NCBI GenBank assembly: GCA_021296375.1
Contig: JAGWAQ010000054.1
Span: forward strand, 634 to 10,238
Source: Alphaproteobacteria bacterium
Lineage (GTDB): Bacteria > Pseudomonadota > Alphaproteobacteria > Puniceispirillales > UBA1172
DNA length: 9,605 nt
Reading direction: 5' to 3'
Below the pieces are notes generated by a model. The model saw only the letters and a list, made by a program, of their open reading frames with translations, did not search any database and was not told the origin of the DNA. Made by a program: the position numbers and the translations under genes. Positions 1 through 7,412 of this stretch are shown in pieces (the first letter of the stretch is position 1; every line of letters begins with the position of its first letter).

Positions 1-666
1 TATGAAATCGGCCTGAAGACAGGCATCACCCGAATTGCTGATATGGCGCGTCGCCTTGGCTTGGGGGATGTGACGGGCATCACCATGCCGGGGGAAAAGC
101 CCGGGCTTATCCCCACCAAGCAATGGAAAGAAGACAATATCGGCCGGGTCTGGACCCTGGGGGAAACCGTCAACGCGTCCATCGGGCAAGGCTATGTTCT
201 GGCGACGCCATTGCAACTGGCGGTGATGACCGCGCGGATCGCCGATGGCGGCAAAGCCATTACCCCTCGCCTGACGCAATCAGCGCATGAGCAGGCGGCG
301 TTTGATGATCTCGATATTTCCCCTCGCGCCATGGCGGTGATCCGCAAGGGCATGCGGCGGGTGATGAACGGGCCAAAAGGCACCGCGCGGAAATATGACC
401 TCGGCGATAAAGGCATCGCCATGGCAGGGAAGACCGGCACGGTTCAGCTCAAGTCGATTTCAAAAGCTGAACGTGAACAAGGGATTATCGACAATAAAGA
501 CCGCCCCTGGAAGCACCGGGACCACGCGTTGTTCGTTTGCTACGCGCCTTACAAAAACCCCCGTTACGCGGTGTCGGTGGTGGTTGAACATGGCGGCAGT
601 GGCTCGTCCACGGCGGCCCCTATCGCCAGTCGGGTGATGCGGAATCTGTTCCGGAAGGACGCGTGA
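1..666 (+). CDS. mrdA: Penicillin-binding protein 2, C-terminal part (5' end outside window)
   Basis: This is the transpeptidase end of PBP2, the class B penicillin-binding protein that cross-links peptidoglycan in the periplasm during side-wall elongation, together with RodA. Frame 1 is open from base 1, giving 221 residues. The KTGT box that closes the transpeptidase active site is at 430-441, within GKTGTVQ. The stretch ETVNASIGQGYVLATPLQLA and the final segment with HALFVCYAPY and VVVEHGGSGS are typical of PBP2. The serine SxxK and SxN motifs lie upstream of the window and cannot be checked. The ATG at 43 is internal and not the gene start, because the reading frame before it (YEIGLKTGITRIAD) is also PBP2-like. 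The stop TGA at 664-666 overlaps the rodA start, so the two are translationally coupled. Identification is by recognised motifs and by the rodA neighbour. Confidence 0.95.
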   Translation, partial: YEIGLKTGITRIADMARRLGLGDVTGITMPGEKPGLIPTKQWKEDNIGRVWTLGETVNASIGQGYVLATPLQLAVMTARIADGGKAITPRLTQSAHEQAAFDDLDISPRAMAVIRKGMRRVMNGPKGTARKYDLGDKGIAMAGKTGTVQLKSISKAEREQGIIDNKDRPWKHRDHALFVCYAPYKNPRYAVSVVVEHGGSGSSTAAPIASRVMRNLFRKDA

Positions 667-1805
667 TGATGGGCCCGTCGCGATCCAGTCTTGTCCACCC
701 TCTGGCGCCGCCGACAAGCTTTTTCCAGCGCCTGAAGAAGGTGCCCTTGCTGATGGTGCTGATCGTGCTGGTGCTGTGGATGATTTGCGTCCTGGCGCTT
801 TATTCAGCGGCTTGCGGCAGTTGGTCACCATGGGCAGGCAAACACATGATCCGTGTCGGGATCGGGCTGGTGCTGATGGTGGGGATCGCCGTGGTGCCGA
901 TCTGGTCTTACCGCAAATTGGCCCCTCTTGGTTGGGTGCTGGCGTTGATCGTGCTGGGGATGCTGGAATTTATTGGTGGCGGGCAAGGCGTTCAGCGCTG
1001 GTTGTCAATAGGCGGGTTTAACCTTCAGCCGTCAGAGCCAGCAAAGCTTGCGGTGATCCTGTTTCTGGCGGCGTATTTTCATTCGATGAACCCTGAGCTG
1101 ATCCGCAATTTGCGGACTTACGTTCCGGCGGCGGTGATCGCGTCGGCGCCGTTCGCGCAGGTGCTGATGCAGCCTGACCTTGGCACTTCGGTGATGCTGC
1201 TGGGGTCAGCCGCGGCGGTGATTTTCGTTGCCGGCATGCCGAAATGGATGATCGGGTCGATCTTTGGCGCGGCGGTGGCGGCGGTGCCGGTGTTATGGGC
1301 ATCGCTTTATGATTATCAGAAAAGCCGGATTCTGGTGTTTCTGAACCCCGGGGCTGATCAGCTCGGGGCGGGGTATCAGATCACGCAGTCTAAAATTGCC
1401 CTCGGCAGTGGCGGGCTGTTTGGCAAAGGCTATTTGCAGGGCAGTCAGGCGCGCCTTAACTACCTTCCTGAAAAGCAGACCGATTTTGTCTTCACCATGA
1501 TCGGGGAGGAATTTGGCTATTTCGGCTGCCTCTTTATCATCGGGCTTTACGTCATTCTGGTGGCGCTTTTGCTTCGCCTTGGGTTGCAATTGCAATACCG
1601 GTTTTCGCGCTTGATGGTGGTGGGGATCGCCACCATGCTGTTCCTTTATGTGTTTGTTAACGTCGCCATGGTGACAGGGTTGATCCCCGTGGTGGGGGCG
1701 CCTTTGCCGCTGATTTCCTATGGCGGAACAGCCTTGATGACGGTGTTTATCGCCATGGGGCTTGTCATCAGCGCGGTGATCTATGATCAGGAAAGTGCCG
1801 ATTGA
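666..1805 (+). CDS. rodA: RodA, SEDS-family peptidoglycan glycosyltransferase
   Basis: RodA polymerises lipid II into glycan strands in the inner membrane as the partner of PBP2 in the elongasome. The product is about 379 residues, the usual size, with many hydrophobic membrane segments. SEDS signatures are present in order (numbered from the GTG at 663): RWL at 112-114, QPSE at 122-125, QPDLGT at 170-175, LPEKQTDF at 268-275 and PLPLISYGGT at 347-356. In the TDF motif, Asp274 corresponds to the aspartate known to be essential for SEDS polymerase activity. Three start codons run in series: GTG 663, ATG 666 and ATG 669. A strong GGAAGGA at 653-659 favours ATG 666 (6-nt spacing) or ATG 669 over the GTG. 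The start overlaps the mrdA stop by one base, and the stop overlaps the rpoN start in the same way. FtsW is the alternative, but linkage to PBP2 argues for RodA. Confidence 0.95.
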   Translation: MMGPSRSSLVHPLAPPTSFFQRLKKVPLLMVLIVLVLWMICVLALYSAACGSWSPWAGKHMIRVGIGLVLMVGIAVVPIWSYRKLAPLGWVLALIVLGMLEFIGGGQGVQRWLSIGGFNLQPSEPAKLAVILFLAAYFHSMNPELIRNLRTYVPAAVIASAPFAQVLMQPDLGTSVMLLGSAAAVIFVAGMPKWMIGSIFGAAVAAVPVLWASLYDYQKSRILVFLNPGADQLGAGYQITQSKIALGSGGLFGKGYLQGSQARLNYLPEKQTDFVFTMIGEEFGYFGCLFIIGLYVILVALLLRLGLQLQYRFSRLMVVGIATMLFLYVFVNVAMVTGLIPVVGAPLPLISYGGTALMTVFIAMGLVISAVIYDQESAD

Positions 1806-3121
1806 TGGCGGCGCGCGGCGTGTCGCTTTCCCCCCAGCTTAAATCCGCTCAGCGGCAACGTCTGGCCATGACGCCTTCCTTGCGCATGTCGCTTCAGGTG
1901 TTGTCGATGCGGATCAGTGGTGTTCGTCGCCTGGCGTGGGAATTGGCGCAAGACAATCCGTTTCTTGATGTCACCTTGCCGGAACTGCCGAGCGCGTCAC
2001 CAGCCGGCGGCAAGGCGGTTGATTTCGACCATTTCGCCCATGCCGCTGTTCACCCCATCCCGTTAAGCCAGCATGTCATGGATCAGATTGGCCTGATCAT
2101 CCGCAACCCTGATGACGCGGCGGTGGCCTATGCCTTGTCTGACCATCTGTCGCCTGCGGGCTGGCTTGATGACGGGGCGATTGATCAGTTGATGGCGGAC
2201 GGCATCACGCGATCAAAAGCCGAAGAGGTGCTGGCCTTGCTCCAGACCATGGAACCCGCCGGTCTCTTTGCCCGCAATCTGTCGGAATGCCTGGCCCTTC
2301 AGCTCAAGGATCGCGGGCAATTGACGGCCCAGGCCACGGCGGTGCTGGCCCATCTTGATGCCATGGCGCAAGGGGTTGCGCATCTGGCGACGGCATCGGG
2401 GCTTGATGTTGAAGACGCCGCCGCTGTGCTGGATTTGCTGAAACGCTGTGATCCAAAACCCGGGGCCGGTTTTCGTGATGATGACGGCGATGTGTTTCGC
2501 CCTGACCTGATCATCTCGCCATCAGGAGGCGGCTATGACGTGACGGTGAACGCAGCCCTGATGCCAAGCTTGAGCGTTACCCCTTGCGCCATGCCCGAAG
2601 AGGGGGACGAGGCCGGGGCGTTATTGCTCAAGCAAGCGCGGGCGGAGGTGCAGGCATTGCAGCGGTCGATCCAGCATCGCCACGAAAACCTGTTGGCGGC
2701 AGGGGCGATATTGATCGACAGGCAGATGGCGTATCTCAAGCAAGGGGAGGCGGGGGTGGCCCCTTTCACCATGTCGGGGCTGGCGGAAATCATGGGGGTG
2801 CATAAAAGCACCGTCAGTCGTCTGGTGGAAGACAAGCTGGTCCAGACCCCTCGCGGGATGGTGGCGATGTCGGCGTTTTTCAGCCCCGGGGTCAAGCAGC
2901 CTGATGGCCGTGTGATCGCCAGCCGCGCCATTGTCGCCCGGATTCGCGCCCATATTGATGCCATGATTGCGGCCGATGATCAGCCGATGCCCGATGCTCT
3001 GCTGGTGAAGAAACTTGCCCATGACGGGATAATCGTTGCGCGCCGTACGGTTGCGAAGTATCGTGCTGCGATTGGCGTGTCACCTCGCCAGCGCCGCAAT
3101 TCTGCGGTGCAACAAGGTTAA
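1805..3121 (+). CDS. rpoN: RNA polymerase sigma-54 factor RpoN
   Basis: Sigma-54 directs RNA polymerase to -24/-12 promoters and needs an ATP-dependent enhancer-binding activator to open them. All diagnostic parts are visible (numbered from the TTG at 1802): N-terminal region I with LAMTPSLRMSLQVL (21-34) and DNPFLD (51-56); core-binding blocks EPAGLFARNLSECLALQL (151-168) and DPKPGAGF (217-224); the helix-turn-helix MGVHKSTVSR (331-340) followed by TPRG and FFSPGV; and the RpoN box ARRTVAKYR (413-421), which reads the -24 element. At about 438 residues it is shorter than the 477-residue E. coli protein, mainly because the acidic region II after residue 56 is reduced to a short linker. ATG 1805 overlaps the rodA TGA by one base and has AGGAAAG at 1789-1795; a TTG at 1802 would add one codon. 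No enhancer-binding activator gene is in the window, so its regulon cannot be guessed from here. Confidence 0.95.
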   Translation: MAARGVSLSPQLKSAQRQRLAMTPSLRMSLQVLSMRISGVRRLAWELAQDNPFLDVTLPELPSASPAGGKAVDFDHFAHAAVHPIPLSQHVMDQIGLIIRNPDDAAVAYALSDHLSPAGWLDDGAIDQLMADGITRSKAEEVLALLQTMEPAGLFARNLSECLALQLKDRGQLTAQATAVLAHLDAMAQGVAHLATASGLDVEDAAAVLDLLKRCDPKPGAGFRDDDGDVFRPDLIISPSGGGYDVTVNAALMPSLSVTPCAMPEEGDEAGALLLKQARAEVQALQRSIQHRHENLLAAGAILIDRQMAYLKQGEAGVAPFTMSGLAEIMGVHKSTVSRLVEDKLVQTPRGMVAMSAFFSPGVKQPDGRVIASRAIVARIRAHIDAMIAADDQPMPDALLVKKLAHDGIIVARRTVAKYRAAIGVSPRQRRNSAVQQG

Positions 3122-3135
3122 CTGGAGCCTGACCC

Positions 3136-4392
3136 ATGTTTGAGTCATTTTTTCCCCGCCCAAAATTATTCCTGATCAGCGTTCTTGTCTGGACAGCGAT
3201 TTCGGTGTCCTTCTGGTTCAGCTTTGGGGGCGCCATGGCGACGGCCATTGGCCTGCCGTTTCCTTCAGCGGAAACCCCGCCGGTGATCGGCGTCGGCTTC
3301 TTCCTGACCAATGATTTTCTGGTTTTCTACCTTTTTTATATTTTATCGACGGCGATCTTTGCCGGGCTGTGGTTCAGATTCTCGCCGCATAAATGGCAGT
3401 GGTGGTCAATCGTCGGGTCATCCTTCATCCTGTTTTCGACCTATTTCGGGGTGCAGGTTTCTGTTGCCATCAACCATTGGCGCAAGCCGTTTTTTGATCA
3501 GGTGCAGTTCGCCTTGTCGGGGGAGGAGACCATCGAAGCGCAAACGCTCTATGACCTGATCCTGATTTTTGCGCAGATCGCGTTTATCGCGGTGGCGGTT
3601 TATGTCTTCACGCGGTTTTTTGTCAGCCATTACATTTTCCGCTGGCGCAACGCGATGAATGATTTCTACCTCAGCCACTGGAAAAAACTGCGCGGCGTTG
3701 AAGGCGCCTCCCAGCGTGTGCAGGAAGACACCAAGGCTTTTGCCGGTATTATGGAAGGCCTCGGGGTGTCGGTGGTGGACGCCATCATGACGCTGTTTGC
3801 CTTCCTGCCTGTTCTTTACGGCTTGTCTTCCTATGTCACGGAACTGCCGATTTTTGGCGAGATCAGCAATCCCCTGATGGTCGCTTCCATCACCTGGGCG
3901 ATCTTCGGGACGATCCTGCTGGCGGCGGTCGGCATCAAACTGCCGGGGCTTGAGTTCCGCAACCAGCGGGTTGAGGCGGCGTTCCGAAAAGAGCTGGTCT
4001 ATGGCGAGGATGATGAAATGCGCGCCAAGCCGGTGACGGTGACGGAGCTGTTTGATAACCTGCGCCGCAATTACTTCCGGCTCTATTTCCATTACATGTA
4101 TATCAAAGTCGCTCGGAGTTTTTACAACCAGGCGGACAATATCTTTGCCTATATCATCCTGATCCCCACGATTGTCGGCGGCACCATCACCCTGGGGATT
4201 TTGCAGCAGATCCTTACCGCCTTCGGGCAGGTGTCAAACTCCTTCCAGTATATCGTCAATTCCTGGACGACGATCATTGAGCTGATCTCGATCCGCAAGC
4301 GTCTGGTGGCCTTTGAAGCGGTGCTTCAGGACAAGGAGCTGCCGATGATTGATCAGGACTACAATCGCGGGATTGATCCTGATGCCCAATAA
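3136..4392 (+). CDS. sbmA: SbmA/BacA-family inner-membrane peptide transporter
   Basis: Members of this family are proton-driven inner-membrane importers of peptide antibiotics such as microcins and proline-rich peptides; BacA in rhizobia is also needed for symbiosis or chronic infection and affects lipid A very-long-chain fatty acids. The 418-residue length fits the family (about 406 for SbmA, 420 for BacA). Seen in the sequence are several membrane segments (roughly 11-30, 58-80, 88-110, 138-160, 210-232, 246-266, 335-360), the family segment GVEGASQRVQEDT at 187-199, and the C-terminal NSWTTIIELISIRKRL at 375-390. No ABC ATPase domain follows, which separates it from the fused ABC relatives. 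The start is fixed by GGAG at 3124-3127, 8 nt before ATG 3136, and it lies 14 nt after the rpoN stop, so it is probably the last gene of the mrdA-rodA-rpoN operon. The family call is firm; the peptide substrate is unknown, and bacA would be an equally good symbol. Confidence 0.9.
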   Translation: MFESFFPRPKLFLISVLVWTAISVSFWFSFGGAMATAIGLPFPSAETPPVIGVGFFLTNDFLVFYLFYILSTAIFAGLWFRFSPHKWQWWSIVGSSFILFSTYFGVQVSVAINHWRKPFFDQVQFALSGEETIEAQTLYDLILIFAQIAFIAVAVYVFTRFFVSHYIFRWRNAMNDFYLSHWKKLRGVEGASQRVQEDTKAFAGIMEGLGVSVVDAIMTLFAFLPVLYGLSSYVTELPIFGEISNPLMVASITWAIFGTILLAAVGIKLPGLEFRNQRVEAAFRKELVYGEDDEMRAKPVTVTELFDNLRRNYFRLYFHYMYIKVARSFYNQADNIFAYIILIPTIVGGTITLGILQQILTAFGQVSNSFQYIVNSWTTIIELISIRKRLVAFEAVLQDKELPMIDQDYNRGIDPDAQ

Positions 4393-4415
4393 CGGGAACA
4401 CCTGCCCCTGATGCG

Positions 4416-4446
4416 AAAAAGGCTGGTCACATGACCAGCCTTTTTT
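4416..4446. terminator. Bidirectional rho-independent terminator between convergent sbmA and hldE
   Basis: A perfect inverted repeat, GGCTGGTCA (4421-4429) against TGACCAGCC (4432-4440), is flanked by AAAAA (4416-4420) on the left and TTTTTT (4441-4446) on the right. Allowing a 4-nt loop, the stem is 8 bp and GC-rich. It starts 23 nt after the sbmA stop and ends 19 nt beyond the hldE stop on the other strand. The symmetric A- and T-tracts mean that transcripts from either side would form a hairpin followed by U residues, so both convergent operons can end here. Confidence 0.92.
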
Positions 4447-4464
4447 GAAGGGGGGGTGGTCAAC

Positions 4465-5898
4465 TTAAGATGACCCCAGCCTTGTGGTGGAAAACCCCGG
4501 CTTGGTGGGGACGATCACCACCTTGCCGCCATTGGCGATGACGGTTTGTCGCCCCACCACCTCTTCGGCCTTGTAATCGCCGCCTTTGATGAGGACATCA
4601 GGGCTAAGTGATTTGATCAGTCGTGCCGGGGTGGGGGCGTCAAAGATCACCACGGCATCCACCATCGGCAAGCTCGACAAGACCGCGGCGCGGCGTTCTT
4701 CGATCTGGTGCGGCCGGCCGTCGCCTTTCAGCTTGCGGGTGGAGGCATCGGAATTAAGCCCCACCACCAGGCGGTCACAAGTGGCGGCGGCCTTTTCCAG
4801 CAGCCACAGATGCCCGGGGTGCAAAAGGTCAAAACAGCCATTGGTGAACCCGACCTTCAGCCCGGCGTCTTGCCAGATCTTGACCATGCCCTTGGCGTCT
4901 TTTTCCAGCAACTGGTGGCGCGGCGCGGTGGCGGCCAGCACTTCGCCGGGCAGGGTGGTGGCGGTGCCGGATTTGCCGACCACGATCCCGGCGGCGATAT
5001 TGGCAAGGGTGGTGGCATCTTCCGGGCTTGCGCCAGCGGCCAGCGCGGCGGTCAGCGTGGCGATCACCGTGTCGCCCGCCCCTGATACATCATAGACAGA
5101 TTGCGCCAGCGAGGAGACGTGATGATTGGGCTTTTTGGGCTGAACAAGCATCATGCCATCGGCGCCTAACGTCACCAGCAGGGATTTGATTTTATTCTGG
5201 ATGGCGACGTCATTGGCGGCATGGGCGATCTGGTCCTGCTTGGCCAAGGGCAGGCTTGTCATTTGGGTCAATTCATTGAAATTCGGTGTCATGACCGTCA
5301 CCCCGGAAAATACCGAGGGGTCGGTTTTCTTCGGGTCAGCGATAACCATCACCCCGGCTTTGCGCGCCATGGTGATGATGGCTTTGGCGGAACTATGGTC
5401 AATCATGCCCTTGTCGTAATCCGACAGGATCAGCGCATCGGCAGATTTCAGGGCGGTTTCAACCGCCGCCAGGACGCGCTTGTAGATTTTATCGTTAAGG
5501 GGGGCGGGGCTTTCGTGATCAACCCGCAGCATCTGCTGGCCGGTAGAGGTAAAGCGGGTTTTGACCGTGGTCTGGCGTTGCGGGTCAATAAACGCCTTCA
5601 AGCGGATGTTGGGTTCCCTCGCCAGGGTATCGCGCAATTGGTCGGCGCCGAGGTCCTTGCCCATGACGCCGATCAGCGTCACCCCAACGCCGTAGCGCGC
5701 CAGGTTACGGGCGACATTGGCGGCGCCGCCCGGCATCAGGTTTTCATGGCTCCATTTCAGGACAGGGACGGGGGCTTCCGGGGAAATGCGATTGACACTG
5801 CCATGGACAAATCGGTCGAGCATGATATCGCCCACCACCACGGTTTTTTTGCTGCTGATGGTGGTGAACAACTGACCCCAGTTCGGTGGTGTTGACAT
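4465..5898 (-). CDS. hldE: Bifunctional D-beta-D-heptose 7-phosphate kinase / heptose 1-phosphate adenylyltransferase
   Basis: HldE carries out two cytoplasmic steps of ADP-L-glycero-D-manno-heptose synthesis for the LPS inner core. It phosphorylates heptose 7-phosphate at C1, and after removal of the 7-phosphate by GmhB it transfers AMP to heptose 1-phosphate. The 477-residue protein has both domains. The N-terminal PfkB-like kinase shows GDIMLDRF (23-30), PGGAANVARNLA (57-68) and the catalytic GAGD (273-276, with Asp276 as the expected base). The C-terminal nucleotidyltransferase shows FTNGCFDLLHPGH (351-363) with its HxGH-type motif, then LNSD and KGGDY. The start ATG has a GAGGGG ribosome site that overlaps the glmU stop, 11 nt between genes, indicating coupled expression. 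The C-terminus ends with STTRLGSS, a few residues shorter than common homologues; no frameshift is evident. Presence of this gene implies a heptose-containing LPS core or another ADP-heptose product. hldD, gmhA and gmhB are not in the window. Confidence 0.96.
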   Translation of the reverse strand: MSTPPNWGQLFTTISSKKTVVVGDIMLDRFVHGSVNRISPEAPVPVLKWSHENLMPGGAANVARNLARYGVGVTLIGVMGKDLGADQLRDTLAREPNIRLKAFIDPQRQTTVKTRFTSTGQQMLRVDHESPAPLNDKIYKRVLAAVETALKSADALILSDYDKGMIDHSSAKAIITMARKAGVMVIADPKKTDPSVFSGVTVMTPNFNELTQMTSLPLAKQDQIAHAANDVAIQNKIKSLLVTLGADGMMLVQPKKPNHHVSSLAQSVYDVSGAGDTVIATLTAALAAGASPEDATTLANIAAGIVVGKSGTATTLPGEVLAATAPRHQLLEKDAKGMVKIWQDAGLKVGFTNGCFDLLHPGHLWLLEKAAATCDRLVVGLNSDASTRKLKGDGRPHQIEERRAAVLSSLPMVDAVVIFDAPTPARLIKSLSPDVLIKGGDYKAEEVVGRQTVIANGGKVVIVPTKPGFSTTRLGSS

Positions 5899-5909
5899 GG
5901 TCAGGCCCC

Positions 5910-7262
5910 TCAGGATTTCTTTTGACGCTGGCGCAACCGTGCCGCGCCGCCGGTAATGGTTTTCATCTCGCCGCGGGCCAGCGCAAGGTCATCATCACCG
6001 ACATTGCGGGTGATGGTGGAACCCGCGCCAATGATGGCCCGCTCCCCAATCGTCACCGGCGCCACAAGGGCGGTGTTGGAGCCGATAAAGGCGCCATCGC
6101 CAATCGCGGTTTTATGTTTGTTGACGCCATCGTAATTGCAGGTGATGGTTCCGGCGCCGATATTCGCCCGGCTTCCCACCTCGGCATCACCGACATAGCT
6201 GAGGTGATTGGCTTTCGCCAAATCGCCCATGGTGGTGTTTTTGGTTTCAACGAAATTGCCGATCTTCACCCCTTCGCCAAGACGTGTGCCGGGGCGCAGG
6301 CGGGCGTAGGGCCCGATCACACAGCAGGCCCCGGTGATGGTGCCTTCAAGATGGCTGAAGGATTTGATTTCACTGCCTTCACCGAGATGAACCCCGGGGC
6401 CGATCACGACATGCGGCTCGATGATGACGTCAGGTTCGATCACCGTATCATGATGCAGGAATACGGTTTCAGGTGCGATCAGGCTGGCGCCCGCGTCCAT
6501 GGCGGCCCCGCGCAATCGGGTTTGCAGCACGGCCTCCGCCTCCGCCAGATGACGGCGATCATTGATCCCCATCACCTCGACTTCTTCCGCTTCAAGGGCC
6601 AGCACCTGGCGGCCATTGGCGCGCGCCACGGCGATGCAATCGGTCAGGTATTTCTCGCCTGATGTGTCCTGATACGGAACCGCGTCCAGCAGGTCGAAGA
6701 CTTCCGGCACGCGCAGGGCCATGATGCCGGCATTGACAAAATTGATCGCCTTTTCGGCATCGGTGGCGTGTTTTTCTTCAACGATCCGCAGCAACCCGCC
6801 ATCATTGTCCTGGACAAAACGTCCATAGCCGGTGGGGTCATCGGTGGTGAAGCCAAGGCAAGCCACCGCGGCGTCGTCATTTGTCGTCAGCGCTTGAGCC
6901 AGACGGGAATAGGTGTCGGCATAGACCAGCGGTGTATCGGCAAAGGCCACCACCACAATCCCGCTGTAATCGTCAAGCGCGTCTTTCGCGCAATCGACGG
7001 CATGGCCGGTGCCTTTTGGAGGGTCTTGCACGGCACGGCGCACATCCAGCCCCCGCTTGTCCCGAAAATCGGCGAGGAAGCCTTCAATAGTGTCGCTGTC
7101 TTTCGGGGTGATGACAATCTGGCGTTCCGAGCCCGCGGCAAAAGAGCTGTCCAGCACCCAGGCCAGCATAGGTTTACCGCCAACACGATGCAAAGGCTTC
7201 GGCAGGGCGGATTTCATGCGCGTGCCTTTGCCCGCGGCCAAAATGATCGTTGCAAAACTCAT
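5910..7262 (-). CDS. glmU: Bifunctional GlmU: GlcN-1-P acetyltransferase / GlcNAc-1-P uridylyltransferase
   Basis: GlmU makes UDP-GlcNAc, the precursor of peptidoglycan and lipid A, by acetylating glucosamine-1-phosphate and then adding UMP. The 450-residue product has an N-terminal uridylyltransferase domain with LAAGKGTRM (8-16) and the GYGRF segment (145-149), and a C-terminal left-handed beta-helix of hexapeptide repeats with the acetyltransferase region ANHLSYVGDA (351-360, expected catalytic His353) and NYDG (377-380 region). The ATG at 7262 was chosen because the family begins immediately before the LAAGKGTRM loop. An in-frame GTG at 7349 and ATG at 7343 would add a basic, unrelated extension. 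The purine-rich AAGAGGG just upstream lies only 2 nt from the ATG at its core, which is unusually close. It is followed by hldE on the same strand and is divergent from glmS, which makes the substrate of its pathway. Confidence 0.96.
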   Translation of the reverse strand: MSFATIILAAGKGTRMKSALPKPLHRVGGKPMLAWVLDSSFAAGSERQIVITPKDSDTIEGFLADFRDKRGLDVRRAVQDPPKGTGHAVDCAKDALDDYSGIVVVAFADTPLVYADTYSRLAQALTTNDDAAVACLGFTTDDPTGYGRFVQDNDGGLLRIVEEKHATDAEKAINFVNAGIMALRVPEVFDLLDAVPYQDTSGEKYLTDCIAVARANGRQVLALEAEEVEVMGINDRRHLAEAEAVLQTRLRGAAMDAGASLIAPETVFLHHDTVIEPDVIIEPHVVIGPGVHLGEGSEIKSFSHLEGTITGACCVIGPYARLRPGTRLGEGVKIGNFVETKNTTMGDLAKANHLSYVGDAEVGSRANIGAGTITCNYDGVNKHKTAIGDGAFIGSNTALVAPVTIGERAIIGAGSTITRNVGDDDLALARGEMKTITGGAARLRQRQKKS

Positions 7263-7324
7263 ACCCTCTTTATACGGCTTTGCTTCGATAAAGAAAAGAA
7301 CCCCCCGCCAAGAAATCCGCCGCC

Positions 7325-7347
7325 GGTGATGCCGCTTTTCCATCACC
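7325..7347. promoter_or_regulatory. Possible dyad in the glmU-glmS divergent spacer
   Basis: A perfect 7-bp inverted repeat, GGTGATG (7325-7331) and CATCACC (7341-7347), is separated by 9 nt. It lies 63 nt upstream of the glmU ATG and immediately before the 12-bp repeat array. It could be an operator half-site pair or a weak hairpin in the glmU leader. By a rough estimate, a 7-bp dyad somewhere in a 200-bp spacer is not rare by chance, and GGTGATG is a common word in this genome, so the call is weak. Confidence 0.2.
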
Positions 7348-7352
7348 ACAAG

Positions 7353-7412
7353 ATTGAGCTATACATTGAGCAGGGCATTATGCAGGGCATTGAGCAAAAC
7401 ATTGATAGACAG
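7353..7412. repeat. Five degenerate tandem copies of a 12-bp repeat
   Basis: Units begin at 7353, 7365, 7377, 7389 and 7401, exactly 12 bp apart: attgagctatac, attgagcagggc, attatgcagggc, attgagcaaaac, attgatagacag. The consensus is close to ATTGAGCAGGGC; the first three bases are the same in all five units, and the second to fourth are closest to one another. The array fills the middle of the 207-bp spacer between divergent glmU and glmS, and its last unit contains the proposed glmS -35 box. In one + frame it reads as a four-residue repeat (IELY, IEQG, IMQG, IEQN, IDRQ). It may be protein-binding sites or a minisatellite; the sequence alone does not decide. Confidence 0.75.

Noticed and set aside
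3418..4092. 224-codon - strand frame opposite sbmA
   Set aside because: It is charged, His/Arg/Gln-rich, typical of an antisense shadow, while the + strand has clear SbmA family motifs.
4465..4500. Frameshift at the 3' end of hldE
   Set aside because: The C-terminus STTRLGSS is slightly short, but the frame is clean and all catalytic motifs are present; ordinary length variation is enough.
5221..5895. 224-codon + strand frame opposite hldE
   Set aside because: Antisense shadow of the HldE kinase domain with no recognisable motifs.
5886..6662. 258-codon + strand frame opposite glmU
   Set aside because: It lies antisense to the well-supported GlmU acetyltransferase domain, gives a His/Gly/Asp-rich peptide with no recognisable domain, and is explained by GC-rich codon bias.
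7263..7349. N-terminal extension of GlmU to GTG 7349 or ATG 7343
   Set aside because: The extra residues are basic and unrelated to the family, whose members start just before the LAAGKGTRM loop; ATG 7262 is preferred despite its close ribosome site.
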